NCBI GenBank assembly: GCA_943789505.1
Contig: CALSUJ010000001.1
Location: 930,001 to 994,000 of the forward strand
From: an uncultured Flavobacteriales bacterium
GTDB lineage: Bacteria > Bacteroidota > Bacteroidia > Flavobacteriales > BACL11
DNA: 64,000 nt
Direction: 5' to 3'
The notes beneath the pieces are model-generated. The model searched no databases. It was given only the letters and a program-made list of their open reading frames with translations, and was not told where the DNA came from. The position numbers and the translations under genes are program-made. This document shows positions 1 to 7,502 of the stretch, in pieces (position 1 is the first letter of the stretch; the number at the start of each line of letters is the position of its first letter).

Positions 1-13
1 TTTAAATAAATAG

Positions 14-66
14 AAAATATTATGTATAGTTTTTTAAAAATAAAGCTATACATAATATTTTTTTTG
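14..66 (+). terminator. Intrinsic terminator of a gene left of the window
   Basis: A perfect 15-bp inverted repeat (arms 15-29 and 46-60, 16-nt loop) is followed on the plus strand by a run of T to position 65. It presumably ends a gene lying left of the window. The T-run leads within 3 nt into the -7 box of ribBA. Confidence 0.75.
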
Positions 67-68
67 CA

Positions 69-76
69 TATCTTTG
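69..76 (+). promoter_or_regulatory. -7 box of ribBA promoter (TATCTTTG)
   Basis: Exact match to the Bacteroidota TAnnTTTG -7 element. It lies just after the terminator T-run and 85 nt before the ribBA start, so the transcript would carry a leader of about 80 nt. No convincing -33 TTG element is visible, and I could not recognise an FMN riboswitch in the short AT-rich leader. Confidence 0.45.
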
Positions 77-161
77 CAAAAGTTAAGATAAGGAAATAAT
101 CGCTTAATTAAAAGTAAAGAATAAAGTAAATCTTAGTATTTTTACCATCTAAAATTATGAT

Positions 162-1373
162 ATGAGTTTCAATACTATAGAAGAAGCAATTAAGGATATT
201 AAAGCCGGCAAAATAGTCATTGTTATTGATGATGAAAATAGAGAAAACGAAGGCGATTTTGTTGCTGCAGCTGAAATGGCAACTGCTGAAATGATTAACT
301 TTATGGCAACACATGGTAGAGGATTGATTTGCACTCCCTTACTCGAAAGTAGATGTAAAAAGTTAGGATTGGAATTGATGATTGGGAAAAATACAGCAGC
401 CTACGAAACTCCATTCACTATTTCAGTCGACTTAATAGGTCATGGCTGCACTACAGGTATTTCTGCTTCTGATAGAGCTAAAACAGTAAAGGCACTTGTT
501 GACCCTAACATTGATCCTAATGAACTAGGTAAGCCTGGGCACATCTTCCCTTTGAAGGCGCGAGAAGGAGGTGTTTTAAGAAGAGCAGGACATACTGAAG
601 CTGCTGTTGATTTAGCTCGTCTTGCAGGGCTAGAACCAGCAGGTGTTATTGTAGAAATATTAAATGAGGATGGTTCAATGGCAAGAACCCCTGAATTACA
701 TAAAATTGCTGAAAAGTTTAATTTAAAATTTATAACAATTAAAGACTTAATAGAATATAGAATGAAAAATGAATCATTGATAACCGAAGAAGCTGAAATA
801 CAATTACCAACTGATTATGGTAATTTTAAAATGAAAGCATTTAAACAAACAACCAACGGTCAATTACATTTAGCCATCTACAAAGGAGAATGGAAGGCAG
901 ATGAGGACGTACTTGTAAGAGTACATTCATCTTGTATGACGGGAGATATATTTGGCTCATGCAGATGCGATTGTGGACCTCAATTGCAAACAGCGCTAAA
1001 ACAAATTGAAACTGAAGGTAAGGGCGTTCTAGTTTATATGAATCAAGAAGGTAGAGGCATTGGTCTACTTGGTAAGCTAAAAGCATATGAATTACAGGAA
1101 AAAGGACGTGATACTGTAGAAGCAAATACCGAGTTAGGATTTAATGCTGACGATAGAGATTATGGTGTTGGGGCACAAATTCTAAGAGCAATGAAGATAA
1201 GTAAAATTAGATTATTAAGTAATAATCCTAAAAAAAGAGTTGGGCTTATTGGCTATGGAATTGAGATTACTGAAAGTGTTGCTTTAGAAATAGATTCTAA
1301 TATTCATAATGAATTTTACCTAAAAACAAAAAGAGATAAGATGGGTCATGCTCTTAAAAAGTTAAATGATTAA
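162..1373 (+). CDS. ribBA: Bifunctional DHBP synthase / GTP cyclohydrolase II
   Basis: Makes both riboflavin precursors in the cytosol: 3,4-dihydroxy-2-butanone 4-phosphate from ribulose 5-phosphate (N-terminal half, about residues 1-200) and the pyrimidine precursor from GTP (C-terminal half, about 205-400). The N half has the acidic [10 protein letters not shown] motif and [17 protein letters not shown]. The C half has the zinc-binding cysteines in [16 protein letters not shown] (about 257-271) and the NQEGRGIGL motif. At 403 residues it has the normal length for a RibBA fusion. Its last 8 nt overlap the start of tsaD, so the two are probably co-transcribed and translationally coupled. Confidence 0.97.
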   Translation: MSFNTIEEAIKDIKAGKIVIVIDDENRENEGDFVAAAEMATAEMINFMATHGRGLICTPLLESRCKKLGLELMIGKNTAAYETPFTISVDLIGHGCTTGISASDRAKTVKALVDPNIDPNELGKPGHIFPLKAREGGVLRRAGHTEAAVDLARLAGLEPAGVIVEILNEDGSMARTPELHKIAEKFNLKFITIKDLIEYRMKNESLITEEAEIQLPTDYGNFKMKAFKQTTNGQLHLAIYKGEWKADEDVLVRVHSSCMTGDIFGSCRCDCGPQLQTALKQIETEGKGVLVYMNQEGRGIGLLGKLKAYELQEKGRDTVEANTELGFNADDRDYGVGAQILRAMKISKIRLLSNNPKKRVGLIGYGIEITESVALEIDSNIHNEFYLKTKRDKMGHALKKLND

Positions 1374-2382
1374 AAAACCTATTATTTTAGGAATAGAATC
1401 ATCATGTGATGATACTTCTGCTGCTATTTTACAAGGACAAAAAATATTATCAAATATTGTAGCTAATCAACAGATACATTCATTACATGGTGGAGTTGTC
1501 CCTGAGCTAGCTTCAAGAGCACATCAACAAAATATTATTCCTGTTGTAGATGCAGCAATAAAAAAAGCAAATATAAACAAAGAAGATATTTCGGCTATTG
1601 CCTTTACAAAAGGTCCTGGTCTATTAGGTTCACTTTTAGTAGGAAGCTCATTTGCAAAATCCTTTGCTATGGGTATGAATATTCCTCTTATAGCTGTAAA
1701 CCATATGCAAGGTCATATACTCTCCCATTTTATTGATGAAGGAAAAGCTATGCCCGAATTTCCATTTTTATGTCTTACGGTTTCAGGAGGACACACTCAA
1801 ATTGTAAGAATTGAAAGCACTATAAATATGCAAGTAATTGGCACAACTATTGATGATGCAGCAGGAGAGGCTTTTGATAAATCGGCAAAGATATTAGGAC
1901 TACCCTACCCTGGAGGACCACACATTGATAATCACGCGAAAAAAGGAAATATTCATGCTTTTGAATTTGGAAAACCTAAAATAAAAGAGTTAGATTTTAG
2001 CTTTAGCGGACTTAAGACTTCTATCCTTTATAAAATACAGAGTAACTTACAGAAAAATCCAAGATTTATTGAGGAAAATTTGGAGGATTTATGCGCTTCT
2101 ATTCAGCATAGTATTGTAAGTATTTTACTTAATAAGTTAGAGAAAGCAATAAAAATAACTGGTATAAAACAATTAGCAATAGCCGGTGGTGTATCTGCTA
2201 ATTCCTATCTTAGAGTTGAATTAGAAAAATTAGCGAAAGATAAAGGATATCAGCTTTACATTCCAAAGTTTGAATACTGTACTGACAATGCTGCTATGAT
2301 TGCTATAACTGGTTATTTTAAATATTTAGATAAAGATTTTGCTGATCAAAGTGAGACTCCTTCAGCTCGCCTATCCTTTTAA
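1366..2382 (+). CDS. tsaD: tRNA N6-adenosine threonylcarbamoyltransferase
   Basis: Kae1/TsaD/YgjD family. Transfers the threonylcarbamoyl group to A37 of ANN-decoding tRNAs, giving t6A. The sequence has the N-terminal [12 protein letters not shown] motif, the metal-binding histidines in HMQGH (about residues 112-116), [11 protein letters not shown] and the C-terminal [10 protein letters not shown] and NAAMIA motifs. Length 338 is standard. The ATG at 1366 overlaps the ribBA stop by 8 nt. The 3' end overlaps the convergent hydrolase gene by 12 nt. MtaB, encoded at 32.7 kb, acts on the product of this enzyme. Confidence 0.97.
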   Translation: MIKKPIILGIESSCDDTSAAILQGQKILSNIVANQQIHSLHGGVVPELASRAHQQNIIPVVDAAIKKANINKEDISAIAFTKGPGLLGSLLVGSSFAKSFAMGMNIPLIAVNHMQGHILSHFIDEGKAMPEFPFLCLTVSGGHTQIVRIESTINMQVIGTTIDDAAGEAFDKSAKILGLPYPGGPHIDNHAKKGNIHAFEFGKPKIKELDFSFSGLKTSILYKIQSNLQKNPRFIEENLEDLCASIQHSIVSILLNKLEKAIKITGIKQLAIAGGVSANSYLRVELEKLAKDKGYQLYIPKFEYCTDNAAMIAITGYFKYLDKDFADQSETPSARLSF

Positions 2383-3216
2383 AAATTTAATTGTCACATC
2401 AATTGCTTCTTGCAAATCTTTTGGGAATTTTTCTAAAGCATAAGGATGAAAACCTCCTAAAACATGATTAGCTCCATCAATAATATGTAAGTCTATATCT
2501 GGATTCCAACTTTTAATATTCACAGCTTCACTAAGCAAAACAGTAGGGTCTTCATTACCATGTACAAGTAAATGAGGAATACTCATCTTAGATACCGCAT
2601 TTTGGATATTTAAGCGCTTAGCAAATTTAATGCAGTTTTCGTAAAACTGAAAGTACATTGGCATATTCTGTTTTGTTCTGCCATTATAAATATAGGCAAC
2701 ACCTAATTCTTTCCATTTAACTAATTTTTCTTTTTTAGGTAATCTTTCCAAAAAATTAGAAGGAGAGGCCCATGAAATTACTTTTTTTACCCTAATATCT
2801 TCAGCAGTTTTTAACATAACAATACTACCACCTCTACTATGTCCAAATAAGGAAATTTTTGATGTATTAATTTCTCCTTTTAGCTCCTGACAATTCTCTA
2901 TCCAATCCAATACTAAACTTAAATCATCTAATTCCTTACAGAAATTATTATTTCCAAAGGCTTTCAAATCACAAAAATTAACTGGGTCGTTTGTTGTTGT
3001 TCCGTTAAATGAAAAATTGAATTTAACAAACACAATATCATTATCTGCAAAATGATTTGCAATTTTATTAAAGGGTCCCCAATCCTTAAATCCTTTAAAT
3101 CCATGACAGAAAACAACTACTTGCTTAGCATGTGCATTTGCTTTAAAAGTAGCATCAATCAAAATAGGCTTACCTGCAGAGCCATCAATAATTAAGTTGT
3201 TAAGCTTTTGTATCAT
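2371..3216 (-). CDS. Alpha/beta hydrolase family protein
   Basis: A cytosolic alpha/beta-fold hydrolase of 281 residues with no signal peptide. It has the oxyanion-region CHGFKG motif near residue 45, the nucleophile elbow GHSRGG (Ser near 125), an acid-bearing VHGNEDPTV and the catalytic-His region DGANHVLGG near the C-terminus. It resembles the serine aminopeptidase/dienelactone hydrolase-like group; the substrate cannot be read from sequence. The start codon lies 4 nt after a perfect -7 box, so the mRNA is probably leaderless. The 3' end overlaps tsaD by 12 nt in convergent orientation. Confidence 0.85.
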   Translation of the reverse strand: MIQKLNNLIIDGSAGKPILIDATFKANAHAKQVVVFCHGFKGFKDWGPFNKIANHFADNDIVFVKFNFSFNGTTTNDPVNFCDLKAFGNNNFCKELDDLSLVLDWIENCQELKGEINTSKISLFGHSRGGSIVMLKTAEDIRVKKVISWASPSNFLERLPKKEKLVKWKELGVAYIYNGRTKQNMPMYFQFYENCIKFAKRLNIQNAVSKMSIPHLLVHGNEDPTVLLSEAVNIKSWNPDIDLHIIDGANHVLGGFHPYALEKFPKDLQEAIDVTIKFLKG

Positions 3217-3220
3217 CTAA

Positions 3221-3228
3221 CAAATATA
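3221..3228 (-). promoter_or_regulatory. -7 box abutting the hydrolase start (TATATTTG)
   Basis: Read on the minus strand this is TATATTTG, followed by 4 nt and the ATG at 3216. Transcription from this box would begin at or next to the start codon. Its first T is also the last base of the preceding terminator T-tract. Confidence 0.6.
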
Positions 3229-3250
3229 AAAAAACCGAACAAATGTTCGG
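3228..3250 (-). terminator. Intrinsic terminator of the cyclophilin operon
   Basis: Minus strand CCGAAC-ATTT-GTTCGG (arms 3245-3250 and 3235-3240) followed by seven T. It ends the operon whose last gene stops at 3284 and runs directly into the promoter of the next gene. Confidence 0.75.
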
Positions 3251-3283
3251 ATTTTCTTTTAGCAAATATTTAAATACTATAGT

Positions 3284-3961
3284 CTAATAAGGTAAATTAA
3301 TTTTCTTCTCTACTGATCCATCATCATATATGTAAAAAAGTGGCTTACTTTTAGTCGCTTGACTTTCATGACCTAATACATCAATAATTTTTACTAGCCT
3401 TCTGTTATTATTTACTGCATCTTTATCGGTTACTGCTAATACCTGACTCACTACCCTCACACTATCCATAACAACTGCTACTAAAGGTGCATCATTCCCA
3501 TCTGTTTGTACATCACCTATATTCTCAACTATATTAAAACCATTTATTGTAGTTCCAAAAACAGGATGCTTGGAGCTTAAAGGAGCTTTATTAAAATCAA
3601 GATAAGTGTTATTTACCAAATTAATGAAGAATTGACAAGTACCCGTGTTAGGGCCAGAATTTGCCATAGAAATTGTTCCTACTGTATTACTTAATGAAAC
3701 ATCAAATTCATCAACAATCGTTGGAGGAGAAGGAATACCATCACCCCCTTGAATCATAAAATTATCAATTACTCTATGAAAAATAACCCCGTCATAAAAC
3801 TTTTGATTTACAAGATTAACAAAATTACTTACTGTATTAGGCACTATGGTATCATAAAGCGCTAAATTTATAGTACCATAATTTGTATAAATAACTATTT
3901 CAGTTTGAGCTTTAGCCGAAAAAGATAAAAGCATAATAAATAAGGGTAGTAGTAATTTCAT
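3284..3961 (-). CDS. Secreted cyclophilin-type peptidyl-prolyl isomerase with short C-terminal sorting-like tail
   Basis: Residues 1-18 form a signal peptide ending FSAKA. Residues about 20-165 are a cyclophilin domain with YGTINLALYD, FHRVIDNFMIQGGDG and FFINLVNN, predicted to catalyse cis/trans prolyl isomerisation outside the cytoplasm. The last 45 or so residues (LVKIIDVLGH ... PLFYIYDDGSVEKK) are not part of cyclophilins and match the tails of the next two proteins of the operon and of the protein at 43817-45217. I infer a T9SS-type export or anchoring signal. It is the third gene of a minus-strand operon, 29 nt after the SGNH hydrolase gene. Confidence 0.88.
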   Translation of the reverse strand: MKLLLPLFIMLLSFSAKAQTEIVIYTNYGTINLALYDTIVPNTVSNFVNLVNQKFYDGVIFHRVIDNFMIQGGDGIPSPPTIVDEFDVSLSNTVGTISMANSGPNTGTCQFFINLVNNTYLDFNKAPLSSKHPVFGTTINGFNIVENIGDVQTDGNDAPLVAVVMDSVRVVSQVLAVTDKDAVNNNRRLVKIIDVLGHESQATKSKPLFYIYDDGSVEKKINLPY

Positions 3962-3990
3962 ATGTGTAAATTTATATTGTTAATTTTATA

Positions 3991-5127
3991 TCACTCGATA
4001 ACTATCATTTTCTTAACAGTACCATCATCGTACCTATACATTAGTGGTAAATTGTAAGTTGGGTTCGTTTTTCTACCCAATAGATCCGTAACGTATAATA
4101 ATTGATTAGGCGCTTTCAATTCATCAATTACTGTATTTATGTTTACCGTAATACTAATCGTTAGGGTATCCTGAATACAGGCAGTATTAGTAATAGCAGT
4201 AAGGATGACCGTATAACTACCATTTAAAGTATACTTATGAGTGGGATTCTCATCTGTTGAAGTTATTCCATCACCAAAATCCCATAAGACACTTTCGTAA
4301 TTTGAAGAAAGATTTGTAAAGGAAATACTATCATTATACTGCTGAAAACCAAAATCTGCATTAAAAACATTCCAAACCCCAAGACTATCTAATACTGTAC
4401 TGCTTCCAATTTGCTGTAAGATATATGCGCTAGCCGAATCAATAGCATTTGGCCAATATGTACTGCCAACTGCACTCTTTTTAAAGATGCTGGAATAAAA
4501 AGTACACGCCGCCAAATAACTTCCATAAATACTAGGATGGCTATTGTCAGAAGAATACAAATTTAGCGTACTGTCTATTTCAATGAATTTTTTCCAAGCC
4601 ATACCTACTGGCGAACAGCTAGCATTATGTAGAAATGACATATCCAAATAATTTTCACGTAACCTTTGCTGCATACCCAAATAGGTGCAAACAGGTGGGT
4701 AAAACTGACAATTACTCTGATCACCATACTTCCTACCCCAAGTCATAAAAAATAAAGGTTCAGTACAGCTTGAGTTAGCAAAAATAGAATCTACTAAAAT
4801 TTCAGCATAAGGATAAGAATCACTAGCTACTTGAAAGGGAGAAAATGAAAGTTCTTGGCTTTGGGCTTGTAAAACAACATAATCCCATTGCTGCTGATTA
4901 ATTTTGTTAAGTGTTTGTGTATTTGTGCTATGTGCATTAAAGTTAGAACCTCCAGGAGTACTACTTTCATGCACTAAGGTATCACCAAAGGACAAGGCTA
5001 TTTCATTTACAAGGTCAGGTAAATTATTATAATAAGTATACGAATTTCCTATAAAAAGCACTTCTTTTTTTAATTGACCAAAACTTAAAAGAGGAAGGAT
5101 TAGTAAAAGAAAGAAACTCTTTTTCAT
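3991..5127 (-). CDS. Secreted SGNH-type hydrolase with PKD domain and short sorting-like tail
   Basis: Signal peptide (MKKSFFLLLILPLLSFG), then an SGNH/GDSL-like fold with block I reading FIGNSYTYYNN, a Gly/Asn-containing PGGSNFN segment and the Asp-His block as DNSHPSIYG near residue 195. A PKD domain follows (FGDGITSTDENPTHKY, about residues 285-300), then the same short tail as its neighbours (LLYVTDLLGR ... YRYDDGTVKK). The in-frame TTG at 5136 would overlap the upstream stop; I chose the ATG at 5127 because it begins the signal peptide and lies 1 nt after that stop. Predicted esterase/acylhydrolase; substrate unknown. Confidence 0.8.
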   Translation of the reverse strand: MKKSFFLLLILPLLSFGQLKKEVLFIGNSYTYYNNLPDLVNEIALSFGDTLVHESSTPGGSNFNAHSTNTQTLNKINQQQWDYVVLQAQSQELSFSPFQVASDSYPYAEILVDSIFANSSCTEPLFFMTWGRKYGDQSNCQFYPPVCTYLGMQQRLRENYLDMSFLHNASCSPVGMAWKKFIEIDSTLNLYSSDNSHPSIYGSYLAACTFYSSIFKKSAVGSTYWPNAIDSASAYILQQIGSSTVLDSLGVWNVFNADFGFQQYNDSISFTNLSSNYESVLWDFGDGITSTDENPTHKYTLNGSYTVILTAITNTACIQDTLTISITVNINTVIDELKAPNQLLYVTDLLGRKTNPTYNLPLMYRYDDGTVKKMIVIE

Positions 5128-5128
5128 A

Positions 5129-7426
5129 TTACTCAATAATAAAGTTTTTTTCTACAGTTCCGTTTTCATAAATGTAAAACAAAGTAGAGTTATTTGACTC
5201 AATTACTTTTCTTCCTAATACATCAACAACTTTTATTAGTTTTCCTTTTTCAATTTTTGATTCTTCAGAAATAGCACTTGGTGCTTTTGTTATCGAAAAT
5301 TGATCAAAACCAGCTTCAACCCAATGCCCTCCTAACGCATCCCAATCAGCTGTTTCAATAATTAACTGCATAGTAGTTGTAGGCGCTATATATTCTGAAA
5401 TATCCAAAGAATTATAATTCCATTGTCCTAAATTTGGAGAATTACTAGTAATAGTTTCTAATACACTAACAGTACTTCCATTTGAGATGCTAATAGTTAA
5501 ACTATCATTAGGTACTCCTCCCCAAGGGAAACCATTTTGAAACCATGAAGAATAATTAATATAATGAATTTGATTTGCACTTAAATCAAAAATTGGAGAA
5601 GTTAGTATAGTATTAAAGTCATCCACATCATTATCCCCAATTTGTCCACCTGCAAGTAAACCCGTTACATAAGCAAAATCAGTACAATCTCCACTAACAT
5701 CTCCGTTTGGATTATAATTTACTCCTTGATCATTAGTTCCTTCAGGAAGCCCTCTCTCCCAAATCCCATCACTAGCTGAAGTTACTCCTCCACTTACAGT
5801 CCAACCAAAATCAAAAGTAAAATCATCATAATATCCTTGTTCTAAAGTAATAGTATTGATTGTAGAAGGGATAATATATTCATTATCACAAGTAGTAATA
5901 TATCCCCAAAGTCCAGCTATAACTTCATAATTTCCTTCATACATATTATTGATTGTATAGTTACCATTAGCATCAGTTGTTGCATTAAAAGTAAAGTTAT
6001 TATTAAAAACAACTACATCAGCACTAGCAATACCATTTCCCAAAACATCAACTACCATACCGCCTGCATTAAAGGCAACTAATGGTTGAAGGGCAGCATC
6101 CAAAATAGTAATAATCCCATTTGTTAAGCTAACAGACAAAGTATCGGCCAAATAACCAGGTTTTGAAAATACAACATCATAATTTGCTGCGTTAGCCGTA
6201 CCACTAACATACTCTCCAAGCAGATTAGAAGATGAATTATTCAATAATACAGTATTTAATATCTCAATAGTTGCGCCATTAAGGTTATTTCCATTTGATG
6301 CGTCTGTTACATTCCCTTCCAAATAACAAGCTTGAACAAAACCTCTTTCATAAATCATTAGTTTTGCCGATTGATTTGCACTACTATTTATCTCAGAAGA
6401 GATAATTAATCCTGAAGGTAAAAATGGATACGTCCCCCAACAACCATCAAAACCATTTCCAGCTCCTGAATAAGAATCATAATGAGCAACCTGAATCATG
6501 TTATTAGGATGGGTGATATCATGTACAGTCGTTCCATCCCGATAGTAAGAAGTAATCAAAAAGTTGCCATCAACATGTGTATTATGCGGTATTGATAGTT
6601 CTCCTGGATTAGATTGAATTCTATCTACTTCTTGTATGTTATTAATATTTGAAATATCATATGCCGCTAAATAAGCATCTGATTTTTCGTCAGTAGTAAA
6701 CACAAAATCACCATCATCACTTATCCAAGCATTATGTGTAAAAGCATTTGGTGTGCTATGCGTTCCTAATGTACTAGGATTATTTTTATTACTTACATCC
6801 ACAACAAATAACTCACCTGCATAAATACAACCTGCATACATAGTATCTCCCCTAACCATTCCATCATGGATGTATTCATCATCCCACTCTCCTAAATAAA
6901 CAGGTGCAGTTGCATTTGCAGCTACATCCAAAAAGATAGCTCCATCAGAAGGACTTCCACCAGTTGCTGAAGAAGCTCCAAAAATATAACAGATTCCATT
7001 TTCATCAATAAATAAATTATGTGCTGCTGTAAACTCTACTGAACTTCCATTAGTTGGGTGTGTGAAATTACTAACATGCCAATAAGTTCCTCCAGTCATA
7101 TCTGTCAAATCAACAATTAATAAACCAGCATCTGCCTCTGTAGTAATGTACGCAAAATTGCCCCAAGTTTTCACATCTCTCCAAGTGGAATTAATATCTG
7201 ATATATAAAATTCTTGAACAGGGTTTGTTGGATTAGAAACGTTAACACAAGCAAAACCATCATTTAGTCCAATAAGTGCATATTCATTTCCACTACCATC
7301 TACCCAACCCCAAATATCACTACCCTCAGTTGTTGGCCACTCATAACTACCTACAAAACTTAAATTAAAATTGCTTTGCCCCCATGCCATTAGTGGCATC
7401 ATTAGTACTAATATTATTCTTTTCAT
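5129..7426 (-). CDS. Secreted LVIVD-repeat (choice-of-anchor B type) protein with carboxypeptidase-regulatory-like domain
   Basis: 765 residues with a signal peptide (ends AWGQ). Residues about 20-360 form a beta-propeller of LVIVD-type repeats (for example ACVNVSNPTNPVQEF, AGLLIVDLTD, LFVVDVSNKNNP), the pattern of choice-of-anchor B proteins. Then come carboxypeptidase-regulatory-like beta domains (LEGNVTDASNGNNLNGATI, about 375-530) and a jelly-roll-like region with LTSPIFDLSANQ. The last 45 residues (LIKVVDVLGR ... FYIYENGTVEKNFIIE) are the shared short tail. First gene of the operon with the SGNH hydrolase and cyclophilin. Likely surface-exposed; no enzymatic residues recognised. Confidence 0.82.
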   Translation of the reverse strand: MKRIILVLMMPLMAWGQSNFNLSFVGSYEWPTTEGSDIWGWVDGSGNEYALIGLNDGFACVNVSNPTNPVQEFYISDINSTWRDVKTWGNFAYITTEADAGLLIVDLTDMTGGTYWHVSNFTHPTNGSSVEFTAAHNLFIDENGICYIFGASSATGGSPSDGAIFLDVAANATAPVYLGEWDDEYIHDGMVRGDTMYAGCIYAGELFVVDVSNKNNPSTLGTHSTPNAFTHNAWISDDGDFVFTTDEKSDAYLAAYDISNINNIQEVDRIQSNPGELSIPHNTHVDGNFLITSYYRDGTTVHDITHPNNMIQVAHYDSYSGAGNGFDGCWGTYPFLPSGLIISSEINSSANQSAKLMIYERGFVQACYLEGNVTDASNGNNLNGATIEILNTVLLNNSSSNLLGEYVSGTANAANYDVVFSKPGYLADTLSVSLTNGIITILDAALQPLVAFNAGGMVVDVLGNGIASADVVVFNNNFTFNATTDANGNYTINNMYEGNYEVIAGLWGYITTCDNEYIIPSTINTITLEQGYYDDFTFDFGWTVSGGVTSASDGIWERGLPEGTNDQGVNYNPNGDVSGDCTDFAYVTGLLAGGQIGDNDVDDFNTILTSPIFDLSANQIHYINYSSWFQNGFPWGGVPNDSLTISISNGSTVSVLETITSNSPNLGQWNYNSLDISEYIAPTTTMQLIIETADWDALGGHWVEAGFDQFSITKAPSAISEESKIEKGKLIKVVDVLGRKVIESNNSTLFYIYENGTVEKNFIIE

Positions 7427-7442
7427 TACTTGTTTTTTTTTA

Positions 7443-7450
7443 CAAAGATA
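7443..7450 (-). promoter_or_regulatory. -7 box of the secreted-protein operon (TATCTTTG)
   Basis: Minus-strand TATCTTTG, 16 nt before the ATG at 7426. Likely drives the three-gene secreted-protein operon. Confidence 0.55.
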
Positions 7451-7502
7451 AAGGAAATTCGTACTCAGTGCAAGTAGGTGTTTTCTAATCTTATGTGTTC
7501 AA

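Noticed and set aside
1-161. FMN riboswitch before ribBA
   Set aside because: The short AT-rich leader lacks the conserved AGGAUAU and CCGAC-type elements of that riboswitch.
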